A DNA stretch of 64,000 nt, taken from positions 186,001-250,000 of the forward strand of contig JAANDG010000012.1 in NCBI GenBank assembly GCA_036852015.1, written 5' to 3'. The DNA is from Pelodera strongyloides (lineage: Eukaryota > Nematoda > Chromadorea > Rhabditida > Rhabditidae). The notes under the pieces are model-generated. The model was not told the origin of the DNA. It made no database searches and saw nothing but the letters and a program-made list of their open reading frames with translations. The stretch's first letter is position 1. Each line of letters starts with the position of its first letter. Below are positions 46,737 to 58,603 of the stretch, one piece after another. The position numbers and the translations under genes are program-made.

Positions 46737-47939
46737 TCGTCTGTATTTTGACATTTTTAATCTAATCAATATTAGATTTAATCATATCCAGTAATTAATA
46801 TAGTCGTCATATATGGTGTAAGTTGAATGGTATCTAAGGGTTAGATATATGTACGCTCAATTGATTTTATGTGCAAATTTGATAGTTTGTAAATATATAT
46901 ATCAGATTATATGACGCTCTAACCTATGCTCTAACATTTGAATACATATTCTAGTCCGTCGTATGCTTAAAGTGTTGGTTATATCTCAACTGTTTCTCGA
47001 TTTTAGGTTGATAATTTATGTGATGAAAACTGTTTGCCACTTACGTTTTAAACGGAATGTTTTGTTGTTATTATCGAATATGATTTTAAAGCTATATTCA
47101 AATTATGTAGTGCGTGCATAAGTTTAAAGCAGTATGACACGTGGTGTGTGAAAGTTTTTTTTTTTAAATAAACGGTGATGTTCTTCTGTTGAGAATTGTT
47201 GTCCTTTTTAAACTCGAGAAATATCGAAAACGAATATTTAAAAAAAATCATACCTCTTACTTGTGTAGTACTGTAGCTATCTTATTATATAAAGTTGGGA
47301 GCTTTGTTTGTTTGATTGTACGTTTGGATGATGTGCGTTACGCTCAGGAAGTAGGATTGGTTCAGTAGTTCATGTTTCCATGCACTGAGCCATCTCACAT
47401 CCCGAGTCTATTATAAGGAAAATAAGTAGTAATTCTAGGAGACGTGCCAGAAACTGATGATTTTAATTGGATTTTGCGTTTCTTTCTTTTGAAATTTGAA
47501 GTTTTAAGAAATTAACTTGTTTCTGTATTGTCACTATCTAAAGTCATTACTTATTTTCCAAACTATGCTTTATTTTTATTGTCCCCTTTACTATTTCGAA
47601 TTCCTATATTGTCTTGTATCAGGTGACAGCCCGTGATTTATAGCTGTATTTAAATTTAAGCGCTAGGTGGGGTGCAGAAAAGCGGATTATAGCATTGGAA
47701 ATGGAAATGGTTCGTTTTTGCAATTTAACGCTCGTATAGTTGTTTCGAACCCCTGATAAAAGTATGGGTAACAAATAGTGATACTCTTTTGAGCTTTTGA
47801 TTTTTAAGTTTGATGCTTTGGAGCTCGTAATAGTTTTTTTTTATTATTATCATGTCTCTTTGATGTGCCGACAGTGCCACATTAACTTTTATGGACTTTT
47901 AGTGACGCGAATTTGGCGAAGTGTTCCAGTTTTTAAAGC

Positions 47940-48500
47940 GGCATGACACGCCAACGAAACTCAAGAGTTGCGCGCGGCAACAGTTTGGGGGTGTTTCCCG
48001 CAAAAGAATTTGATGCGCGCCGCAAAAGTTTTTCCACCGTCTCTGGTTGCCGTTTTGGTGCGGGAAACACCCCCAAACTGTTGCGGGAAACACCCCCAAA
48101 CCGTTGCCGAAAAGGTGCGGAAACGGTGCGGGAAAAGTAGCAACTGCAAAAAAAAGCAGCGTGTTGGATTCGAACCCTACACTCTTGTTAGATGCTTTCT
48201 CTGAAGAGCGCCTTAGACCACTCGGCTACACAACACATGTGAGACCTATGCTTGCGGAAAAATATTAGTACAACAACTGCACTTACGGCAGATCCTTCGA
48301 GCGCTTCAAAAACGTTGCCGAAAAGGTGCGGAAATGGTGCGGGGCGCAAGTTGCGCGCCGCACCATTTCCGCACCGTTTCCGCACCTTTTCGGGAAACAC
48401 TTTGCGCGCCATTTCTATTCCGCGCGCATTTTGTTTCCCATTCCTTTGCGGCGCGCATTTTGTTTCCCGAAATGGTGCGGCGCGCAACTCATCGGCTCTC
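47940..48500. repeat. GC-rich palindrome cluster with tRNA-like core
   Basis: GCAACAGTTTGGGGGTGTTTCCCGC (47978 on) recurs inverted and in tandem at 48058-48110. A second palindrome of GAAAAGGTGCGGAAATGGTGCGG and its complement occupies 48310-48400. A tRNA-like sequence (48160-48237, minus) sits between them. Composition differs sharply from the AT-rich surroundings. Confidence 0.65.
48160..48237 (-). tRNA. Degenerate tRNA-Leu/Ser-like sequence
   Basis: Minus strand: GTGTTG/CAACAC acceptor pairing, A box TAGCCGAGTGGTC and B box GGTTCGAATCC, followed by a T8 terminator. The anticodon and T stems do not fold cleanly, so this is probably a pseudogene or a SINE head, not a working tRNA. Confidence 0.4.
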
Positions 48501-50887
48501 AGTGGTGGTTTGTGATGCATACGCTGGACGATTACTTTTTTCCCTATGTATTGCATGCAAGTTGTGCTTGACTTCTGAGACAAAGTTGTACATTTTAACA
48601 TACATTTCACAAAATGTTCCCTTCCTTTCACCGAAGAGCTTCAGTATGATTTTTTTGAGAGGCTGACACTTTTTTTCCCTAATTTTTAGCTTTTAGTCAT
48701 TTTATTTTCCCCTGGTCATCTTTCTCGCGGCTCTCGACGTATCATTCACGTTTCATTCTCCCTTTTCCCATCACTTTCTCTCCCTTCTGATCTCTCTCTC
48801 CCTCTCTCATCATCTCTCTTTCTTTCTCCCTCCCTTTCTCCGCTTGTGTTTATCGATCATCCACGGGAAGCCATGCTTTGAGTGGACCTCAAGTCCGGAG
48901 TGGACCCGCCTCATATTAGCATACCATTTTGAAATTTGCATGTAAGTAGCCGATTTACTGTACCGTTCTGTGGCATACGTACATCTATAAAATTCATTCT
49001 GGCGTTATTAGTGCCTTTATTTTTCATTTACATTGGAAGCTTATAAAATTGTAGTAACTTAATTCTGACACGCAATTCGCAACATTTATTAGTAATTAAT
49101 GATGAATATGTAATAAATGGAAAGTGATTATGCGGTTATTTTCACATTTGCCTTTTTGTCCTGGTGACTGCGCAAAATTTCCCGTTGTTTCTTACTTCAC
49201 TATTGAAACTTTTGTTGCGCGCGGCGAGCTGCTGGCGTGGAAGTGCCGCGCCGCGATTGCCAGGCCAGAACCTAGCGCAGGTTTCCAATGAAACAGACTC
49301 GTTTCCAGAGAATAATAATTTATGTACTGTACGTCCCTGTATGTCTTTTCGTGTTAATTACTGTATGACAGCTCCCGACACTGCTTATACACTTTTCGGT
49401 GCCGCACTTGTATGGCACACAGACGGGGAGCGGCTCCAGTTTGGCACCAACTTTTGGGAATTTAACGCTTGTTCCGCGCATACCTTGAACTTAGTTTGCT
49501 GACCACTTTGTTATTATCTATTTAATTGATCTTTACGTATTTCTTTACAAAATTAAAAGGGCGAATTTTTTTGATTATTATCTCGTTTCAGCTATTTCTC
49601 CCCTCAATTTCGTCCACGGTTTTTCATCTCCGAACGCAAGGATTTTTGGCTGTTTTAGTGGAGGTGAGTGCTTTAGCCTTGTATTTTAGTTTGTTCTTGT
49701 TCACTAGGTTTTCATGATTTTGTATATTTAAATGTACTCTTTCCTCTTTCCATTTGTGATTTCTCCTTTTTTATATTAATTTTTTGGCTTTATATTCTGA
49801 AGCACCCAAAAAATCGCAATAGTTTTTTTGCCAATGTAAGATTGAAAAATTGCTCACAACATTCGAGAATATGTGATTTTCTCTCCCTCTCTCTTTTCCC
49901 TCGCTTATTCTCTTGTTCTGCTTATCTCTCTCTGTTTCTCTCTCTCTCTCTCTCCTGCCAATATCTCTTATACTTACTCTCTGTCATGTTTTATAGGTCA
50001 TAATTTACACTTTATATTCCGAAGAGCGTATATGTAGTTTTGCCGCGAAAATCGAAAAAAATTCTCACAACACCCACAAGAAACCTATAATTACTCGCGC
50101 TGAAAAAAATATATTGATGCAATTTTTTTCGTGCATGACTGTAATTTTACTCCCGTAATCACGCGGCTCCTTCGCCAAATTTTGCACCACGTTGTACTAA
50201 TGCTGCCGGATCTTCCTTTGATTAGTTATCAAATCACATCGTTTTTTTCCTTCTTCAAAAGTGCTTTTCCTGATATTGAACGCTGAAGTAAATGTCTACG
50301 ACAGGCAATTTTTGGTCTACGGATTCCGATTTTTAATCGTCTCTTTCGTTGTCTCCCCTCTCCTCATTTATGGGGCTTGCAAGTATGCTGAAAATTTACC
50401 GTATTTTGAAACTACACGAGAATAGTTTTCAGTTTTCCATATTATATATGCAGATTTCGTGCAAGAATACGGTAGTATGGACAGAAGCGCACCGATTTTA
50501 GCACCTGCAGATTTTTGTTAGTTTATTATTATTCTTTTTTGTTTATTTTTATCATTGTTTACATATTTAATAAAGACCGGTCCCCTAAGAAATAGTGTAG
50601 TTCTACAAAGTGAATATATATGCAACCGTCATGAAACATGACCTGTTACGGACAGTAACTAACAAGGAAGAAACGAATCAATGTCTAAGGGAGCCAGTAT
50701 GTCAGAACTGAGAACGTCAAGTTTCTAAGCCTTCAATTTAATATTTTTTGTTAGAATACAGTTTGTTGGACATCTGTAAGAGAGAGGGACGGTTCTCCCG
50801 CTAACCTCTTGCCCAGCTAGCCGTCTCTGACGCACCAAGCACTGTGAACGTGTGGTGATAACGAGGGTGAAGCTCATCTCTGTTCCT

Positions 50888-50942
50888 CAATTTCTCTCTC
50901 TCTCTCTCCCTCTCTTTCTCTCCCTCTCTCTCTATCTCTATC
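50888..50942. repeat. (CT)n tract
   Basis: Pyrimidine repeat, mostly CTCTCT, on the plus strand. Similar tracts lie at 48780-48835 and 49879-49955. Confidence 0.85.
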
Positions 50943-51419
50943 CTTCTCAAATTCACTCCGATTATGTCCCTCTCTATTCTCTTTTGCTTCGAATCTGTTC
51001 TGTGGTCTGCAGACCCCCCGTATATTTTTGATTTCATATCATAATTTTCTCTGAACTAAACTTTTACATAAAAATAAGAAGTTTGTAAATAGTGACTCCA
51101 GTTTTATACATTTTTTACGCTCGAACCTGAAGTAATGCGAGCTGAACTTTATGCTGTAAACTTGCATTACCATGCAAAGCTGTGCCGGAAGGGCACCGTA
51201 TGGAACTCATTTGCATGTAGTACATGGAAATGGACTTCAGTTGTCCTTAGCATCACAACAACGTGCAATACCACTTTAATATTATTTTTCAATGCAGATC
51301 TCGAATCTCATACGCTGAGCTTTGTGATTGTTCTGATCACTGGTTTCTCACCCTGCATATGTGTAGTTCTTTTTGTTTAGCTGATGATCTTCAGTTACCA
51401 CGTGTTGGGAGATGGTCGC

Positions 51420-51512
51420 CATCTCTCTCTCTCTCTCTCTCTCTCGTTCTCTCTCTCTCTCTCTATCGTTCTCTCTTTATCTCTCTTTCCATCTCTCTTT
51501 CTCTCTCTGTAT
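51420..51512. repeat. (CT)n tract
   Basis: About 90 bp of CTCTCT interrupted by TTTAT and GTT. Confidence 0.88.
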
Positions 51513-52605
51513 TTCTCGCGCTTGAACTTTTTAAAGGATTACACAGAGAAAGCGGAGCATTCCTGAAAACAGATGACGACCATGTACTTGGCAATGTTTC
51601 AAACGAAATTTTGCAACCGGTATTGCACTTGGTTTTTTAAACGTTTACTGGGCAACTTAATTTCCCATTTTTTCTGGATGATCTGGCTATAATTTTGGAG
51701 TATTTTTATTCGTTCCGTTTGTGCCAGTTGTGTGCAAAGAAGATTATTTTTATGACCATCTATCACGTAAAGTTTCGCGCTGTGAGCATTAGCGGTGTAT
51801 TTTTAATATGGATGTTTGACCGTAAAACACTTGCTAAAACGCTTGTTGACACTCGTGGACCACCTTGTATGTAAGCTAATACGTTTTGTGTGGTCACTCT
51901 GTTCTGTGTCAAAATGATCTTGAACTGATATGTTTATTCTTCTGCTTAACCCCTTATGTTGTTGTCAAAGTGAAGAGAGGTAGATAGAGATAGAGAAAGA
52001 GATAGAGATAGAGAGAGATGATAAGATATAGAGAAGGACTTACAATTAGTTAGAGAGACAAGGGAGAGATATAGAGCGTTAATAGGGGTGTATATTATAT
52101 ACAACTGTTGATTGTTGCTGTCCTTATATTCTAGTCGAGTTTGATAGGTTCAGCTCCTGATACTGATGAAACTGCGTCGCGCACCTAACACTAACAAAGT
52201 AATGTGAACAAATGTGCGCGGCGAAAACATGGCACACTTTCGTATTATCCCAGAAAACGGAGTGTGTTAGGTGCGCCGTGCGCCAGTGTGTCTCCAGTTA
52301 TTTTTGCGCACCTCTAGCGCGCACCCTTGTTTTTACCACCAGTAAGGAGGAAGAGAAATATAAAACTGTAGCTAATGAGCAGATGTCCTCAGTTCAACTC
52401 TTTCCATCTTATATTTTTGTTCGCGCTCGCTCTAACTTGTTTAGGCTGTTTCGACCTTGGTATGTGTTTTTGAAGATCTATTAGCGTTGTAAAAGGAAGG
52501 ATTGCTACTCCTTTAATTTCTGAGTATTTTATTTTGTTTTTTTTTTCACCTTTGTGGATTACTTGCTCCCTTGCTCGTACTAGTTCGCCTCTCTATTAAA
52601 GCCAG

Positions 52606-52750
52606 ATAATAGCCGGTTTTTGAAAACTTGGTCGGACTGTGCACTTCTGTGTTGGCGTGATTATTTTTTTATTCTAATGGTTTTTATTCGCATACAACAT
52701 ACGGGGATGCATATGTATAACATAAGTTTCAAAAACCGGTACTTTCAAGT
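52606..52750. mobile_element. Decayed CCGG-family MITE
   Basis: Ends AGATAATAGCCGGTTTTTGAAA and TTTCAAAAACCGGTACTTT match the family, but the TTAA borders are lost. Confidence 0.5.
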
Positions 52751-53284
52751 TATAACTTCTTCTTTTTCCTCCGCATTGATAGATATCCTATTTTTATAAT
52801 AAGTTTAACGGAAGGAAGCCTATTTTAGTACGTATTTCCGAACTTTAGAAAAAGTGAGAAAATTTTCTCGCTAACTAGGAATTTTTGTTGATTATTGATT
52901 CCAATGAGCTGTTTTTTACTGCCCAGTGCGAGTAGCTGCTGGTTTAAAAATTTGTTGAAACATTACGAATATTTTTTGTAAAAAATATGAACTAGTGAAT
53001 TTAAGTGGAATATTTATACTCATAATCTTCTTATGATCTGGTTTCTGGATATTTAAAGCTAAAACTCTGTGCTCCGTACTAGTCCTAGGCGTGCTGATAG
53101 CATGGGGTGTGCCAGTAGTAGGCGGGCTGCGGTGGCAACGTCGCGCTAGTCTTGCGTAATTCCACATGCACCCATATGATGCCGCGCGCACCGTTTTCCG
53201 TATTAGTTGTGCGGCACAACCGTTGAGTAAGTCAGCCTAGACCGCAAGCGTTTTTCATTTCAGATTTTCAACATTTCGTAGTAG

Positions 53285-56200
53285 ATGTCTGCGGAAAGCA
53301 CCGCAATGCCGGGCTGCGTCGACCCGGCGGAGGTGGTGTCGAGTTCACGCGGCAAAAAGGTAGTATTATACATATAAAGTTATAAATATTTATTGACAAA
53401 GAAACATATAAACAGATAACAGCTAAATAAGAGAGAATATGTAGAACACTAGTGTTAACAAAGAATGGACTTCACGGACTATCTCCTACAAGAGAGATAT
53501 CTACCGGCGGGGCTCCAAGTTAAAGTGTACTCCGTTATATGAACCGAATCCGTGGAAACGGTGCGCGAGCAAATTTGAGCTTCCGGTGGCCAATCTGCTC
53601 GGGACTCCGATTTAGCTCTGCCAGAGCTTTGCTCCTGGTGCTGGAATTGGAATCGATCCCGTAGTCTAGTGACCTTTGCATGGGTGCATTATTATTTAAA
53701 TTATTAATTTTAGATTGTTATTGGAGTATGTGCAATGCGACGAAAAGCCACGAGTAAACCAATGCGGGCGATCATGGCCAAAATTGTACAATATTATAAG
53801 GTATTTACTTTTGTATATTACTATCAGGACCTGGTTTCATGTGTTTCGTTTTGTAGAACATTGTATGTTATATTGGATATGTTCAATCTCGTCCAATATT
53901 TCATTATAACTCCAATTAACTCTAATTACAGGACTGGCTGGAGTACTTTGTCTTCCCCGAAGATGTGATTCTCAACCAACCGGTGGAAAAGTGAGTTATT
54001 TTAAATTTTAATTGATATCGATTAACTTCATTAGCTCTGGTGTTCACCATTGGGTGCCTTACACGGGTGTTGTAGGAAGAAGTAAACTTATGTTCAAAAG
54101 AACATCGAAATAACTTTCAGTGAATGGGATATTTTTAGTTTAGTAAAAATTATCAGAGAGAGAGAGAGAGAGCGAGAGAGAGCGAGAGAAGAGCTCGGCG
54201 AATTTCCTACAGTTATTTGGATGGTTATTTCCAGATGGCCTCTCTGTGACTGTCTGATCTCATTTCATTCATCTGAATTTCCCCTGTACAAGGCGATCGA
54301 GTACGTGAGACTCCGTCGGCCGTACGTTATAAACGACTTGGCACGCCAATATGACTTGGTGCGTACTTTAAATTTACATCGTTATAGGTTTTGAGGCACT
54401 GAGAATGTTGATAGCAGGATTTGTGCGTGCAATGTGCTTGCGGCGCGCGCGCATCTACCGCTGTGTTTGTTTGGAGTGATTTTGCTTGCGTCAAAGTTTC
54501 TAATTAATTTTTGCGGCATGTTTTCATGCCGCTTACATATCACTCATCGGCATAAGGGTAATTGATTTATTGTTAGGTAGATGGAGCGCGCACAGCGTGA
54601 ACTGGTGTAGTACTTTATTCCAGTAGCAGAAACTTAGTAAAATTATTTCCATTTGTTTAGTTGGACCGCCGGAAAGTGTTCCACACCCTGGCAAAGCACG
54701 GAATCGAACACCCGAGACATGGAGTAGTTGTGCGAGATGGAACGGGAAATGGTAGGTCAGACTTTGTCGGTGTGCCAAAAGAGCGTCGCGCACCCTCTCT
54801 CATAAACACTCATTTCTTTGGAAATTTGTAGACGGCAGAAAATTGTGGACCGTTGGTGTGCCAGGAGCGCGAGGCTTATGACCAAAATTTTGTATCGGCG
54901 CACTCGTGGCGCAAATCCCGCGCACAGAGGTGAGTCGCCGTCGTGGTGCCTAGGGTGTGCGGCGGAGCCACTCGGAGATCAGTAGATTATCTTGTGGTTC
55001 AATGTAGATATTAATTTATTGATTACTTGATTGATTTGTTGATTGGCTGTTCAGAGGACGACCTTATCGAGTCAGCTGACCACATCGAAGTTAATGGAAT
55101 GATCTTCAACAAACCGTTCGTGGAGAAGCCAATAAGCGCCGAAGACCATAATGTCTACATTTACTATCCGAGCAGCGTGGGCGGCGGCAGCCAGAGATTG
55201 TTCAGAAAGGTAGAGTATGATAATTAAGATAATTAGAATAATTAGGCGCATAACAAACCCCGCCCCTTTATTGTTTAATACGGGACTTATGCTAATTAGA
55301 AAGAATTTTTACAAGCCTCGTCCCGGCCTCTTTCATCGTTTCAATCTTTTGATTTTGAGCATAAAGAGGTTAACTTGTAAGAAACATGTTCGTTCCAAGT
55401 TGATTCCAATAATAGAAGGGTTTATGTCCAATAAAAAATAATAACACATGTTTTGTGGTGGTTAGAATATCTCATTGTATCACTTCTTTAGTTTGCACGC
55501 TAATTTTTAAATGATAATTATGGGCTTGTGGAAAATTAGGTGGTTTTCCCTGCGATCCAATAAGCGGGGTGCCCTTGGAATCGTGTGCCTGCAGTTGTGA
55601 GCAAGGACGCTATAGTAAGAAATGATAGAGCTTTTAAGTGCACGTTCGCGAACGTGGCAAGTGCGAAAGTGTAATTCAAATGCACGTTCGCCGAATTCCA
55701 TGAATAGCACGGTGCAAACCCTATTTATACCTTCCCGCTCAAAGAAAAATCGGTGCAATTTGTGTCTTCGTGCTGAGACCCTTATTTGCACTCCTACTGT
55801 AGCGAGTTTCAAAATCCGCTTGCGAACGTGCACTTGAAATACACTTTCAAAAGTAGCCGCTGCCTCTAATTTCCGCGTAATTATTTCGGGTGTCTTCAGG
55901 GTAGATTCTCCCCCACAGAAGTGTTCCTAATAGGCGGTCGAGACGTAAGTATGGAATATATCGATTGTTATCTTTTCCAAAGCATTGCATTGCTAGAATT
56001 TAGTATAATCTAATCTTTTGTCCAAGGCTCGATTCTATCCTTTCGTTACCTTGTTTGGTGGCCGCTGCTTGGTTGACCGGCGCTAACATGTCTGATATTT
56101 AAAGCGGCAAACATGTGGTTTGTGAAACGGTTTCTGCATGGGAATCACAGGAATTTAAGTGTACTGTATGAAATGCAGTTGGCAATCGTTCGCTTCACAA

Positions 56201-58568
56201 ACCACGTGTCAAACGGATTTCACCGATTAAATTGACTGCAAATAGGAGTTTGAGTACTATCCTCAATCGATGGAATAAGTATTTTATAGACAATTAACAA
56301 CCTGATCCTTCAAAATGCGAAGAATAAAGGCAAACAATAAAGAGTCTTACGCTGCCACGCCACTCACCCCTATTTGTGAGAACACTAATGTGTGCCTAAC
56401 CAAGTTTCTACGTTTGCTTTCCTTATCGTATATATGTTTCTTACGCCTAGTTAACGAAGTTGATGACTATCTAATACCAACGCTAACTGCTTAGTACTAT
56501 TTTTTGTTTGTTTACACGATCTAGTAAGTAAAAAACAATGTAAGCGCGGTCGTTGCATACCTATGTACTTCTATAGATCACCCAACACAATTACTACTGT
56601 AGCTGAGCAGTACCCGAATATTGACAGTTAGATCACCATTTTTGGGATTACAGTGGCAGCGCCGCGCGCGGCGGAGTTCTTGTGTTTGAGCGGAATGCTC
56701 GCTGCGCGCGGTTGGTCTGATTGAGAGGACCACGCACCTGGTAGTATTCATAAACTCTATACCTCGGCTTATGGCTAGCTTAACTGTTCAATTTTTCCAT
56801 GAATTCCTTACTAATGCTGAATTTTCCCTTCGTTTTTTGGTCTCAACTTGGAAGAACACATATTTAGTTTGTGCGAGATAAAGCTTGAGTTTTATTTTGT
56901 GTTTTTCGCAGTAAGGCGACACATTCCCTAACATTACAATGTAAGATGTAGGGGCGCTGGACATTGAGATATATGCTAATTAAGCATATGTTAATTATTG
57001 GTTTATGTAGCTACTAGCAGGACTTGGCCTTCCAGGCCCAGGCTCCACACGGAGTGGGAGAAAGTATAAGCAACAACACTGTTTAATCTAATTTCTCGGT
57101 TAATTAGCATATATCACAATCTCCAGCGCCCTCACTAAAAGCAGTATGGCAAATGGTTTTGAAACGTACACTGAACAACTTCATTCCCCTATGAGATTTG
57201 AGTCCCGTTCTGTGCCAGAAATGCCCAGAAGGGCATTGGTTTTGCATATAAAAATGGGAATGGAGTTATCCAGTATAAGCTTCACAAACAACGTTCCATA
57301 TCGCTTTAAATGTAAATAAAGTGGCAAATTTATGCGTAAATTCCAGATCAACAACCGTAGTAGTTGGTACTCGCCGATCAGTGAAGTGCGGAAGGAGGGA
57401 TCGTATATTTACGAGGACTTTGTGCCCGCAGATGGGGTGGATGTGAAGGTATGTCTTCTCTCTCTCTCTCTTTTGGTGCCTCTCTTCTCTCTGATTTTGT
57501 TTATCTCTCTCCGTCTTCTCTTCCCTTGTTCTGTGTACTCTCTCCTCTCTCCCTTCTCTTTCTCTCTTTCTTTTACTTTTCTTCTCTCTGTCCTTCTCTC
57601 CATCTTGAGATTTTTCGATTGTATCGTTCTCCGTAATAGTTACGCAATGTTTAGGTTTACGCCGTTGGTCCGTACTACGCCCACGCGGAAGCACGCAAAG
57701 CACCCGGGTTGGATGGGAAGGTACGTATATGGTGTACTCAACGTTTTTGGGCGCCTCAAACTTACGGGACAACTGCAACCAGCACTAGTGCGGCACCGAA
57801 CTATTCAGAATTAAGAATCGGTTAAATGTGCTCGACTTAAATTTCTCGCTGCCTTGTATCTCGACTACTCTCGCGACTTCACATGTGTTTTAAAGCGAAT
57901 TACCGGCCGGTTTTTGAAACACATCGAATAGACCAGCAATCTCTTGCAGCGTATGCAAATGAAAAAAAAAAAAAAAACTAACTTATAATAAAAATCAAGC
58001 TAAATTCGAGCAAACTAGCATAAATACGTAAGAATTCGGTTTTCCGTGATGTGTTTCAAAAAGCTGCCGGTATTTCGCTTTAAAGAAGTCGCTTGTTTGC
58101 CGTTACTTTTACTTTTGTTCACTTTCTCTACTTTCCCATTTCTGTCAGGTTGAGCGAGACGCAGACGGTAAGGAGGTCCGCTATCCAGTGATTCTGAGTG
58201 CACGAGAGAAGATGATCGCACGGAAAGTGGTGCTCGCCTTTGGGGTAAGTATTTTCAAAGATATCCACGTTCGCGCAATCGCCGCGCACAAAACGAGGAT
58301 CTGCCGCAGCGGTGCGGCGGACTCTACAAATCGGAAGCGGTCTGTTACCGCACCCCCTACGCACCTCCGGCGCACCGTACATGAGATGTTCCGTCCATTG
58401 TAGAAAATTGTCATTACTCTATTTTAGCAAACCGTTTGCGGTTTCGATCTGCTGCGTGCCAACGGTAAATCGTATGTTTGTGATGTGAATGGATTCTCAT
58501 TTGTGAAGACGAGCACCAAGTATTATGAGGTATGTGGTCGTAGAATATGAGAGTGCCTCTCTCTCTCT

Positions 58569-58603
<35 letters not shown>

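Larger units (their letters stand above)
46737..53284. other. 6.5-kb repeat-rich intergenic region
   Basis: No gene recognised. It holds TTAA-type element ends (about 47128, 47936), the GC-rich palindrome cluster (47940-48500), several (CT)n tracts, a GGGGTTTGCAA arm (about 50370), a decayed MITE (52606-52750) and a GTGCGC palindrome (about 52170-52330). A TTTCAG acceptor (ends 53263) lies 21 nt before the PPIP5K ATG. Confidence 0.55.

Noticed and set aside
47940..48666. Several overlapping frames of 60-147 codons on both strands
   Set aside because: Created by GC-rich inverted repeats and the tRNA-like sequence.
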